From positions 33,696,501 through 33,760,500 of the forward strand of contig NC_084923.1 in the NCBI RefSeq assembly GCF_958298935.1: DNA of 64,000 nucleotides. The letters run 5' to 3'. The stretch comes from Phragmites australis (lineage: Eukaryota; Streptophyta; Magnoliopsida; Poales; Poaceae). The notes under the pieces are model-generated. The model made no database searches. It was not told the origin of the DNA and worked only from the letters and a program-made list of their open reading frames with translations. This document shows, piece after piece, positions 33,439 to 44,220 of this stretch (position 1 is the stretch's first letter; every line of letters begins with the position of its first letter). A program made the translations under genes and the position numbers.

Positions 33439-33780
33439 ATGACATTCACCATCGATGACTTTGAAGGGGTGAAATTTCCCCACTCCGTTGCCCTGGTCAT
33501 CTTAGCCAACATCGCCGAAGTCGAGGTCCAAAGAATTCTAGTCAACGGAGGCAGCTCGGCGGACCTCCTATTCATACATGCCTTCAACCAGCTCCAAATC
33601 CCACGGAGCCGGCTCTTGCCAGGCCACAGACCCCTCCAGGGGTTCAATGAGGCCCCCCCTCGATACCTTAGGCCAGATAGAACTCCTAATCATCTTCGGC
33701 GAAGGCCCCATAGAACGAATAGAAATAATCACCTTCGACGTTGTGGACATACCTTACGCCTACAATGCCATTCTGGGATG
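33439..33780 (+). pseudogene. Protease of element B
   Basis: The region begins MTFTIDDFEGVKFPHSVAL. The active-site motif reads RILVNGGSSADLLF, whereas Tat elements normally have DGGSSADLLF. The catalytic aspartate is therefore asparagine. A frameshift near 33650 passes to GQIELLIIFGEGPIERIEI and YAYNAILG with a stop. The enzyme would be inactive even if read through. Confidence 0.8.
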
Positions 33781-34049
33781 AGGAACCCTGAACAAATTTG
33801 GAGCCGTACCCCATCACAATTACCTTTGCTTGAAAATTCTCGGACCCCAGGGATTAATAGCAACCCACGGTGACTAAGACTTGGCTAGGCGCATCGAGTA
33901 TGGGCACCCTGCTCCACTCCCCAGTCGCCACATCCATGCAGTAACCCAAGAGGGCTCCGAGAACTCTCCATCGGCATATCCCGGACACCACGACCCTCTG
34001 AGGCCACAACCAGAGGGAGACATAAAGCGTATCCCCATACACCCAGACC

Positions 34050-35520
34050 AACCCGACTGGACCTTCCAAATAGGGGCAGACCTCACCTCCGAGCAGGAAG
34101 CCCAGCTTCTGGCTGTCCTACAGGGTAACCTCGACACATTCGTATGGTCACTGCAAGACCTCCTGGGAGTTGACCGCTGCATTATTGAACACTCTCTCCA
34201 GGTCGACCCAAAGGCCCATCCCGTACGTGAGGGGCTTCGTAAACTCTTCCAAGAGCAGGCAGAGGCCACAAAAGAAGAGGTCCAGAAGCTACTGAAGATC
34301 GGGGTTATCCGAGAGGTAATCCACTCTGATTGGCTCTCCAACACCGTCCTGGTCAAGAAACACAGCGGAAAGTGGCGTATGTGCATCGATTTCACATCAC
34401 TAAACAAAGTGTGCCCTCGGGATCCATACCCCCTTCCTCCATCAACCAGCTAATATTCCACCACCGGCTGCGAACTGCAAAGCTTCCTAGACGCCTACTC
34501 TAGGTACCACCAGGTGTGGATGGCGATAAAAGATGAAAGCAAGACCAGCTTCATTACCACCTTCGGGGTATACTGCTACGTCCAGATGCCTTTCGGCCTT
34601 CGAAATGCTAGGGACACCTTCTCTCGCCTGGTGCACAAGGTACTGCAATAGCAACTGGGCCGTAATGTCGAAGCCTACATGGACGATATCGTGGTAAAAA
34701 GCCAGCTCAAAACCAACCACGTTGCCGACCTACAAGAAACATTTGATAGCCTCCGGGCTGCACACATATGGCTGAACCCGGAGAAATGGGTATTCGGCGC
34801 TAAGGCGGGAAAGATGCTAGGATATCTCGTCTCCCAGAGAAGCATCAAGGCCAACCCCGGCAAGATTTGTGCCATCGCAGAGATGTCACCTCCCACCAAT
34901 CCAAAAGAAGTACAACGCTTGGCCGGCTGCCTCGCAGCCCTCAACTGCTTCCTCACCAAATCCGCTGAGCAGAGCCTCCCCTTCTTCAAAACGCTGAGGG
35001 GCTCCGAACCATTCAGCTGGACTCCGGAGTGCTAGGCGGCATTCGAGGCCCTCAAGACCCACCTTTCCCGCCTCGAAACACTCACAATGCCCCTCCCCGG
35101 AAGGGCTATTCCTATACTTGTCCATCTCTTCCTTTGTTGTCAGCGTCGCCCTGGTATGGGAGTAGAAGAGTGACAATCACTCTGCTCAGAAGGCCATATA
35201 CTATGTCTCGGAGGCCTTAGCCGGGGCCAAGACGCGCTACATCGAGCTCGAAAACATAGCATACGCCCTGCCGATGACCTTATACAAACTCTAGCACTAC
35301 TTCCTCGCCTACGACATCACTGTCCCAACCTCGTACCCACTTGGCGACATGTTTCGCAATCGGGAGGCGATGGGACGCATCGGCAAATGGGCGATAGAGC
35401 TAGCCCCCTTCATGGTAAGGTTTGTGGCCTGCATCGCTATCAAATCCCAAATCTTGGCAGACTTCATCGTCAAATGGACTCAGATGCCCGCCGAACCCAC
35501 CACTACCCCTCCCCAAGACA
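34050..35520 (+). pseudogene. Reverse transcriptase and first RNase H of element B
   Basis: From 34050 the frame shows WTFQIGADLTSEQEAQLL, VREGLRKLFQEQAEATKEEV and GKWRMCIDFTSLNKVCPRDP. It continues, after a stop at 34450, with FLDAYSRYHQVWMAI and MPFGLRNARDTFSRLV. The catalytic YMDD is at 34676-34687. GKMLGYLVSQRSIKANPGK and the lead into RNase H (PEC then a stop at 35034) follow. RNase H itself survives only in scattered frames to about 35520. Confidence 0.87.
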
Positions 35521-37216
35521 TCTAGACTATATACACCGATGGAGCATATGGCTCTATGGGCGCTAGAGCTGGCATGGTCCTAATCTCCCCCACAGGCCAG
35601 CAGGTCCAGTTCGCTGCTCGTCTAGATTTCAAGATAACTAATAACATTGCCGAGTACGAAGCTGTCCTCTTAGGTCTCCAGAAGGTCCGAGCATTGGGGG
35701 CAGCCAGAGTCATCATCCGGACCGACTCTCAGATCGTCGCCATCCATGTCGACAAAATCTTCCAAGTTTGACATCCGGACCTGGCAAGATACCTCGAAGC
35801 CATTCGCAAAGCCGAAGCACACTTCCGTGGCATATCAATACGCAACATACTACGAACGGACAACGGCAAGGCAGATACCCTGGCAAAAGCCGCCGCCACA
35901 GGCAAAGACCCACCGTTGGGCACCTTCCTCGAGACCCAACACCCGCCGGCTGCTAAAACTCTTGATGAGACGGCCGCCACCATCCTACCCATCGAAACCA
36001 CCGACTGGAGAACTCCCCTCTTATCCTTCCTCAATGGAACAGAAGAGCCGAATGCCCCAACTACGCTCCGCCACATTCAGCATCGGGCCAGGGGCTACCA
36101 TTTCATAGAAGGTGCCCTTTACAAAATAGGTGTCTGCACTCCCCTCCTTCGCTGCATCACCAGACAAGAAGGGGCCAACCTCATCCAAGAGATACATGAG
36201 GGCCTTTGTGGCAACCATTTGGCGCCTCGCGCCCAATCTGGAAAGGCCCTCCGCCAGGGGCTCCACTGGCCTACAATTATGTCCGATGCAGAAGACCTCA
36301 TCTGCACCTACCAAGGATGCCAATGGATGGGACGACGAAGCCATAGGCCCCCAGCTCCCCTACAGCCAATCGCTCCCGTCTGGCCCCTGGATCGTTGGGG
36401 CATGGACCTAATCGATCCATTCCCCAGTGCCAAAGGCAACCTTCAGTATGCGGTGGTAGCATTGGAGTACTTCTCCAAATGGATCGAGGTTGAACCCCTC
36501 ACGACGATCACATTGAAGAATGTCCAGAAATTCTTCTGGAAAAACATAATCTGCCACTTCGGCGCCCCATGACAGCTCACGGTCGACAATGACACACAAT
36601 TCGACTCCGGGCCTTTCAGATAATTTGGCGATGACCTCAGCATTGAATTATGCTTCGTTGCAGTTCAACATCCTCAGTCCAACGGGGCCGTTGAATGGGC
36701 CAATGGCAACATTCTCTCCGGCTTAAACCGCTAACTCGTCGGCCTAGCTCAAGGCATGTGGGTCGAGGAACTCCCCAAGATTTTATGGTCCCTTCGCACC
36801 ACTGTCACGCGAGCCACAAGGTTCACCCCTTTCCGCCTCCTATATGGCGATGAAGCCTTGACCCCCATCGAGGTCAAGGGATGCTTGCTCCGGGTACAAC
36901 TCCCACAAACTATCAGAGAAAGAGAACTCTCCCTCAATCTTACCGAAGGAACGTGGCTCCGTGCCATCCAGAACCTCGATCACTACATCGCGAAAACCAA
37001 GGCCTGGCATGATCCTAAGGTTGCGCCATGAAACTTCGAACCCGGCGACCTAGTACTTCGACGTGCCCTGGCTCCGGAAAAACTACACAACAAATGGAAA
37101 GGCTCATACCTGGTCCTCAGGTCTAACAAACCCAGCTTCTACCGCCTGGCCGACACAGAAGGAACCCCCCTACCACACAGTTGGAATGCAGAGACCCTCC
37201 GCAAATACTATGTGTA
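35521..37216 (+). pseudogene. Second RNase H and integrase of element B
   Basis: The second RNase H starts near 35525 with IYTDGAYGSMGARAG and has NNIAEYEAVLLGL and IIRTDSQIVAIHVDK, then a stop at 35769. From 35916 the frame leads to integrase. Its zinc finger is HEGLCGNH with CTYQGCQW, one expected cysteine being changed. The core has WGMDLIDPFP, then after a stop at 36571 VDNDTQFD, and HPQSNGAVEWANGNILSG. The end has NFEPGDLVLRRALAPEKLHN and WNAETLRKYYV with a stop at 37215. The layout confirms the Tat lineage. Confidence 0.87.
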
Positions 37217-37344
37217 GGGGGCCCAGACTCCGCCCTCTCCAAAGGTTTCAAACAAATAAAGCCATAGATTACCCACCCACAAATAACCACCTTACCTAGA
37301 GGTATCACCTCCCAGAAAACAAACCCACACAGAGCCTACGAAGA

Positions 37345-37830
37345 CTCTTCGGCATCTTGAAGGCACTGCCTCCGTGCTAAAGGGGTAAAACCCTCCAGCA
37401 TCTTGAAGGAACTACCTCCATGCCAAGAGAACAAAATCCCTCCGGCATCTTGAACGCAATGCCTCCGTGCCGGAGAAGTATATCCCTCTGCCATCTTTAA
37501 GGCCTGGCTGACCTACGTGGCGGAGAGGCAAAGACCGCTCCAGCATCTTGAAGGTTTAAGCCTCCATTCTAGACATGCATGTATCCCTCCACCATCTTTA
37601 AGGTCTATCTAACCTACGTGGCAGAGAGGCAAAGACCGCTCCGGTATCTTGAAGGCATTGCCTCCGTGTCGGACAGGCATAAGACCCTCCGTCATCTTTA
37701 AGGCCTGGCTGGCCCACGTGGCGAAGGGATAACCTCCCCGGCATCTTGAAGGCCTAGCCACCATGCCACAAAGCATTCATACAAAGTGTTGATCCTCCGG
37801 CACCTTGAAGACTAAAAGTCTTTGTGCCAA
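37345..37830 (+). repeat. About 50-bp minisatellite with alternating units
   Basis: Ten units built around catcttgaagg or catctttaagg start at about 37351, 37397, 37444, 37490, 37542, 37591, 37643, 37691, 37740 and 37799. From 37444 to 37740 the TTGAA and TTTAA variants alternate strictly, so the real period there is a dimer of about 100 bp. The array lies just after pol in element B. Confidence 0.85.
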
Positions 37831-38109
37831 AATCATCTCACCCCTACGGTATCATCCCTACTAACACCTAACGCTACACTGTACCCCTCGGATCTTGCAC
37901 CCCGCGGCCACTAACAAGCCACAAAATGCAAAGGGGCTGGGATAGGGGGCACAGGCAAAACATCGATACAATAACAAAGTATTAATACGATAAATTATAA
38001 AAACAAAGCTAAACACAACGCAAGTTTATTCATACACGGCATACAAAGAGTCTACACTTAGCTAACCACTGTACATCGAATCTATGCCTAGCAAACTTGC
38101 TAACCTATT
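37831..38109. other. Non-coding spacer of element B
   Basis: This lies between the minisatellite and the end of the antisense gene. It has a purine-rich stretch near 37930-37950 and is otherwise AT-rich. No gene is seen. Confidence 0.5.
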
Positions 38110-39619
38110 ACGCCTCCCCGGAACACTACGGGAGGATGAGGGCGCTCGACCGCCACGCCTCCTAGAAATGCCATGAGACCTAGAGGATTGAGCCCGGTAA
38201 CTGCGCACAGGGGGTCAATGCGAATCCCCTCCACGGAGGGAACCACTACCTAAAGCAGAGCCCCCTCGGCCTCGGGAAGACGAAGGGGCCGCTAGGAAGG
38301 GATACGAGTCAAAGGCTGAGAAATTCAGCTCATCCTCCTCCTGCTCTTCCGGCAGGGACTCCACAGCCAGCACCTCCTCCACCTTCACCTCGGCCAGGAT
38401 AGGCTCAAGAATTTCCAAAGGCACCCTTCCATCAGAATCCCGGGGAGGACAAGGCATTGGAAGAAGCGTGAACCGGCAACCTCCCAGGCTATTCAAGCTA
38501 CACACCAGTCCTCCTTTACAACAAAACACACATCTGGGCTAGACACAAGGGGGTCCTCTGGCTTGACCTTGACCAAGACATCGGCGGCCACCTTCGGGTC
38601 CACACGCCCCTCGGAATCACGGGGCATAACAAAGTGACTCCACCATCGGACAGACGGAGTGGCCCCAGATGCTCTAGACATACTTGATCCCTCCTCGGAG
38701 GCACCATCCCAGATACAAGCAAGGCCCCCTCCAGATTCGGGCCATCGCACCTATACACACAGATCGGACTCCAGTTAGCCTCAAAGGCACGAACACTCTA
38801 GAACAACACAGGCAAACCACAAGAAGGCAGACATGACTCCATTTAGATAAGAAAAAAGCCCAAATACATAAAGCAAAAGGGGGTAGTCAACATGCTAAGA
38901 CTTTGACCCCCTTCGGAAAGAAAGAAAGCAAAAAACAGACGGCCTGCAACAAAGCTACACCTCCGGGGAATTCACACATGAAGACTGCTCCTGCGGGGCA
39001 ACGGTGAGAAGAGAGGGGCTTTAAGAGGGCCACGAGGCGCCTGCAGGCTCCGGATGAGGGGCCGGACCTCCCGACGAAGAACTCAGACAAAGACCTCCCG
39101 GGGCACCTGGAATCACCTGACCTGCCATGTAGCGCAGCGTCACACCCCGGCCATGCCTTGCCCACAAGTTATGATGAAAGTTCTCCAGAGCCACGCGGAT
39201 CTCCAACAGAGGTGCCTCGGGCCGAAAACTCTAGATTACGGAGTCCGACACCGGCTGCTCCAGTACTTTGAAAGGACCAACTCCTGCTTGGTGCAGCAGG
39301 GTCAACTGGAGCGTCATGGCCACGCGTGCGCTAGACCTTGTGTATGCCTCCGTAGCCCTAACCATGACCTTTGCGGCAGACTGAAGCCAGAAGAGCGGCA
39401 TCACCGACACTTCCGAGTCGGAAGATAGTGGCGGACACTGGACCCAAGGCCGCTCAGGGCGTCGGAGGTGATTCATGCAACCTCCAATGCAAGTGCAACT
39501 AACCGCTGGCACTCCGAGCGTAGTGCTCCCTCCGATGCCGAAGCCTCCTCCAGCTCTCGCCGCACCTCGCCCACCGCGACTTGAAGGGTCTCAACATCAT
39601 CTTCGGTAGACACCCTGAT

Positions 39620-40510
39620 GAGGACATCACTCTTTCGGATACACACACACCGAGTATTCCTCAAAACAATAGGTCCATTGATACGAGCTCGTGCACATCA
39701 ACTAAATCATGAGGTGAGCTCGTTCCTTAGTGTTCCTTTATATTTTGATAAGGATGGGATGCTACTGAATAATTGTGATGTATTTTTACTTAGGAACACG
39801 GGAGAAGAACAGCAAGGGCGCCCAAGCCAAGGTGGAGGTCCAATCAAATTCGAGTCCGTTTCGAAGTCCAGGACCAGTCTGCACTAAAATCATCGCCCAG
39901 GACGCATACGGACTCCATTTTCGACGTTCTACACATGGTTGGAAAGCTAAGGAGATAATCTTTCCAACGGGACTAGTCCCATATCCAAATTCTTTCTGAG
40001 TCAACAGGAATCATCGAAACAAGTGGACATCCAGAATCTGTCAGGGTGCTGCGCCACCATATTTTGGGCCGTTGGGCCGTGTAACGTGTTGGAGTCCATT
40101 AGGGACGCATCCAGGGGTCCTTGGCCGACCCTAGTCTTTTATATACAGTAGCTGCCACCCTAATTAGGGTTGGATTTTGTTTAGATATTGATCTACACAC
40201 AGTTGTGAGATTTTCGCTCTTGTTCCGGACCGACTAGGCCGCCGCAAGTGTTTGTGGAACCCCAATTTCGAGTGCTTGAATTCAATCGCAATATTTCAGA
40301 TTGCATCTTCTACGTTCTTGCTTGTGTTCTCGGTACGCTTGCAGGGATTGAGCCTTCTTGGCGAGGTCAACCGCGCGACACGGTTGATAACCAACGGAGC
40401 TGTGGTGTAGTAATTGCAAGGGAGACGATCTGTTCGGGTCGAAGCCTTTGGATCATCAATGTCGAGTTCTCCACCCACCGACTTATCGCTACCTATCGAA
40501 AGATCAGGCC
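39620..40510 (+). mobile_element. 3' end of another Ty3/gypsy element inside the antisense gene
   Basis: A plus-strand frame at 39640-39887 reads GPLIRARAHQLNHEVSSFL, then DVFLLRNTGEEQQGRPSQGG and ends SRTSLH. This resembles the extreme carboxy end of pol in a group of grass gypsy elements. Behind it, to about 40510, is LTR-like sequence with a TATA-like tatatacag near 40140 and a region ending in ctatcgaaagatc. The coding sequence of the antisense gene resumes to the right, on the minus strand. I found no target duplication, so boundaries are approximate. Confidence 0.5.
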
Positions 40511-41951
40511 AACATTACCCATCACACCCGGGCCATATTGGCCGCATCGATGAACTCCCTGGCTTCCCGAAGGTCTTTGGCAGCCTTCTGTGTGTCAGCC
40601 TCCACGCGCTCCCGCTTCAAAGCTGCCTCCCACCGGAGACCCTCCTCACGCCCACAGAGCGTCATCCCCTCCTGAAAACGACCCTTCGAAGAATCCACCT
40701 ACTTCCGGGCCTCCTCCAAGGCCTGATGAAGGTCGTCAACCTCGTCAAGGGCCGCGGCAAAGGCCTGGCTCCCCCCGTCTCTCAGTGCCCTCGTCAAAAT
40801 CACTTGCTACAAGGCACAACAGAAGAAGAAAAAGGATAAAATAAGCTACTCAGAACCAAACATCGGGCCCGGTAAATCATGACAAAACCACCGACCTGTA
40901 GGGCTGCTGCTACCAGACGTGCCTCCACTTCCTCCAAAGGACGCTGGGCCAACGATCGCTCGACATCTCCACTCCAGAGAAGAGAGGAGGCCACAATAAA
41001 GGCCCTTGATGCCTCCGGGCGAAGCACGAAGTCATCCAAAGTCAATACCCCAAGACCGGGGCCCCCCTCGGTCGTCACGGAGGGAGCCCCAGTGGAGAGC
41101 AAAGTGCCCCTAGCACCGGCCGCCCGGGCCAAGTCACTAGCAAGCTCGGGGCTCCGTGGAGAGGAGGCCACGTCCCTTAAGGTGGCCTTTGAGGACACCT
41201 CCGCAGGAGTCCCCCGGCCCTTGTCGGAGCTCCCCAGCCTCCGAGGGGGGAGTCGAAGACACATACACCTCGACGGTCACTACGAAATACCATGAAACAC
41301 AAGGTCAAAATCTTAGTGCACAACCCAAACAAGATATAGCTAATGAAGCAACGACGCCTCACCAAGTCCCCCAAATCCTCTCAAAAAAGGGCTCGTAACG
41401 TCATCGACGTTCGAACCGGCGAACCCAAAATCGTATTCCATGGAGGCCATGCCTCCTCTCTAGCCATGGCTGGCAATGTCCGGAGAGGCTAGGCCCTTCC
41501 CCCGATCACCACCACCGAACTGACCCTCACCTCCAGGCAGGTCGCTCGTGCTCCCGGCCCGCCTCTGATGCTTCCTGCGGACTAGCGGCACCACAGACGA
41601 CTCAATCGCTGAGCCAGTATGCGAATCTCTGGAGACAAAAGGCCACCGGGCCCGGGGTAGCTTCGCACGGATCGCGGGAGCAGCGCGCGCTCGTTTCCCG
41701 ACAGCCTTAGGCTCCGGCGGATCCTGCCACACCGGAGCCCCCACTCTGAGATAAAAGCAAACATGGTTGTACCGCTCCCAACTCTGTGTTAGAGCCACCC
41801 GACGCTCCCGCTCCACGTGTGTAGGTGGGCCCAGGATCACCTCAGCGATCTCCGTCGCGCGCTCTAGTGGAAGACAGCTCTCTGAAAGAAAAAGGTAGCT
41901 CACATCTGCGAATCAAAAACCAGACAACAAAGAGGACTCACCGGAGCTGAC

Positions 41952-41968
41952 GGGGGGGGGGGGGGGGG
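41952..41968. repeat. Run of 17 G
   Basis: A homopolymer of 17 guanines lies in the antisense gene region. It may be a true expansion, but its length is uncertain because such runs are error-prone in sequencing. Confidence 0.6.
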
Positions 41969-43021
41969 CAGAGTACACCATCGGCCACTCTTCCGCACCT
42001 TGCTCGAAGGCGCAGTCCTAGCCCATCTGAAGGGGCCGAATGCGCAACATGGTGAACTCCTCCACAAGATCACGCATGCTCATCCTTTCAGCCACCCTCT
42101 GGAGAAGGGCCAACCGCGAAGCAAACTGGTCATCTGTAATCTTCGTCTCTTGCTCTGGGACATACGCGATATCTCTATTTGTGGAGTGAAGGGGGGATGT
42201 GAGGCCAACGTTGTAGTAAAACCACCGCTACAACCAGCCGATATACCATCGACCGTTAATAGCCTTCATCGGGAAGGCATCACGGTACTATAGTCGTATC
42301 GTGAAATTATCACTGTTGAAGCTTAGGGGCCTCTTCGTCCCCTCGCCCTTGATCATCTTCGGCTGACAGTTGGCAAAGTGGAGGGCCGCGAAGAAGTCCG
42401 CCCTCCCTTCGCAACCCTCCGCCCGCATGGCCCACTCGAAGGTGCCCAGGCGGGCGATGGCGTTAGTGTGGAGCTGCAGAAGCTCCACATAGAAGTGGCG
42501 GAGCACCTCCTCAAGCAACGGCGCAGACAGAAAGCCTAGGCCCACTTCGAAGAAGGCCTCGAACACCACAACTTCGTCGGCTAGAGGCTCCAAGACCTCC
42601 TCGTCCAGCGGAGGCCGAATGACGGCTCTGGAGAGAATATTCCCCTCCCTGGCCATTCGGTCAAGCTCCTCATCATCGATGGCAGATGCCCCCAGCACGG
42701 TGGTCTACTGGGGATGATTCCTGCTGGCGTGGCGGAGCTCCATCCCAAGCGGTGGCCCCATCAACAACGGGTGAACCGGCACCACTTGAGGGCCCCCTGC
42801 CGTAGCCGCACCGGCAGTTTCGCTCGACGCCTGAGTTCCTGCTCCACCTAGGGCGCCTAAGCCAGCCATATAGATCACAGGAAGACAGTGAAAGGCGCTG
42901 GACGGAGGAGAAGGAAGAAGTGCAACAATCGACAGATGCATACGCAAAGCAAGGACAACTGGAGGCAAAGGGCAGACAAGAACAAGACGCAAGCGAAAAG
43001 GCCGCTCAGGGTAATCCCTCC

Positions 43022-43030
43022 CCTTATAAA
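43022..43030 (-). promoter_or_regulatory. TATA-like box for the antisense gene
   Basis: On the minus strand the sequence reads TTTATAAGGGGAGGG, about 155 bases before the proposed ATG at 42869. It is a plausible core promoter for the antisense gene, independent of the LTR promoter. Confidence 0.5.
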
Positions 43031-43402
43031 GGTCACGGAGAGATTACCCCCCACCACCACCACCTAAAAAAACGAGCATATGCCCTATCCCTTCACCTAC
43101 CAGGCCATGATCATGAGGAAGCGGAACCGCCCCCCGCGACCCCTAACCACTAGACGCCACGCGTCCCACATCCGTCCGACAAGGCGTAATCACGCCTTTC
43201 TCACAAGGTGCATTCAATGCCCCTTGTCACCAGCGTCATCGAACGGACCATTCAGATCAAGTGGGTCGAATCTTCCCAGGTAAGCCAAGCGATATTAGGG
43301 ATCATGATCCATCAATAGCAAGCCAGGGACCGCGGGAGGCCCTGCTCCAAAAAAACCATGGGTGGCCCGACCACTCCGCTGGCCGCCCTCGTGAGGGGCT
43401 AC

Positions 43403-44215
43403 TGTTGGGGTCGTTATTAAGGACCCCCGATGACCCCTTGGCTTCTCTAGCCCATGCCCATGGGCCCACACCTCCCGAAGGTCGCCTTCTGACTTCCAGG
43501 CTTCGGAGTAACCACCTCACGGGAGCCATGCCTCCCGAAGCCTCCATCTCACAGAGCCATGCCTCCGGAGCCTCCATCTCCCGAAGCCATGCCTCCCCCT
43601 AGAGCCCCCATCTCCGGGGCTCAGGTAGGCTTCTCGAAGGCTACGGGGTAAGCCATCGGGCCTCAAGAAAGATCTGCCAGGAGAGGAACGCCGGTCATCC
43701 TTTGCCTGCAAGGATGTCACTGGCATTAATTACCTAGGCTAGTGGTTGCCGTCCTGACACCCCGGTACAATGGAGGTTATCCTGACACCCCTGACATCAC
43801 GACGTCAGGCCGCAATTGGCAACCGGCTCACCTCTCTGGGTACAGGCACCCCAATAGTTACCATGGTAGATATTTATCTTTTATGTAGGGTAAAAAGTAG
43901 TTATCCAGGATAAGGCCATGTAACTCGGTCAGATCTTGGATATTTTGCACATAGCGGTAACTCGTACGCTAAGCTACACCCAACCCTATAAATAAGGGGA
44001 CATGGTCATCTGAGCAAGAGAGCGCGCTCAACACAACATGGAGGAGCATAATCACAAAGTCTTCCTTTGATACTACCTCTAGCCCAGTCCATATTTTTAC
44101 TATCAATACATCTGTGGTATTCGTTTCTTTCAAACTTCGTCTCCAAGCCTGAGTCTCCTCCTTAGAAGAAACTCTCGCCATACTTGCTAGGACAAGACGA
44201 ACTCTTGTTCCAACA
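43403..44215 (+). repeat. 3' LTR of element B
   Basis: It starts TGTTGGGGTCG and ends GTTCCAACA and matches the 5' LTR. The TATA box is kept at 43987-43995. It is 28 bp longer than the 5' copy because of an extra cctcccgaag-type repeat near 43540-43600. Confidence 0.88.
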
Positions 44216-44220
44216 GTAAG

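Larger units (their letters stand above)
38110..42869 (-). pseudogene. Antisense gene of element B with a gypsy-type transposase-like domain
   Basis: The gene runs opposite to pol. Its likely ATG is at 42867-42869 (MAGLGALGGAGTQASSE), in frame through a stop near 42705 to a block at 42288-42698. That block has FFEVGLGFLSAPLLEEVLRH, LHTNAIARLGTFEWAMR and FAALHFANC, which I match from memory to the Pfam family 'Putative gypsy type transposon' (PF04195). Further blocks continue to the left: YPEWF-like residues near 42250, ATEIAEVILGPPTHVERERR near 41830, a coiled-coil-prone region (REREVEADTQKAAKDLREAR-like) at about 40540-40680, and an acidic carboxy part (EVKVEEVLAVESLPEEQEED). It is interrupted by stops and by foreign DNA at about 39650-40510. 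Introns are possible but not proven. Confidence 0.65.
30863..44215 (+). mobile_element. Tat-like Ty3/gypsy retrotransposon B with an antisense gene
   Basis: LTRs of 785 and 813 bp (30863-31647 and 43403-44215) enclose a 11.8-kb internal region. The perfect duplication gtaag flanks the element at 30858-30862 and 44216-44220. In order it has a primer-binding site, gag, protease, reverse transcriptase, a decayed RNase H, a second RNase H and integrase on the plus strand. A minisatellite and about 5 kb holding an antisense gene follow. Extra antisense ORFs between integrase and the 3' LTR are known from Ogre/Tat elements such as maize Grande. LTR similarity (roughly 94 percent in the stretch I compared) makes this the youngest complete element here. 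Its reading frames are still broken. Confidence 0.9.

Noticed and set aside
40414..41295. Plus-strand frames in element B between pol and the 3' LTR
   Set aside because: The minus strand shows the coiled-coil and domain features of the antisense gene, so these are shadows.
41952..41968. G-run as a G-quadruplex regulatory site
   Set aside because: A single 17-base run of uncertain true length in a decayed transposon gene gives no support for function.
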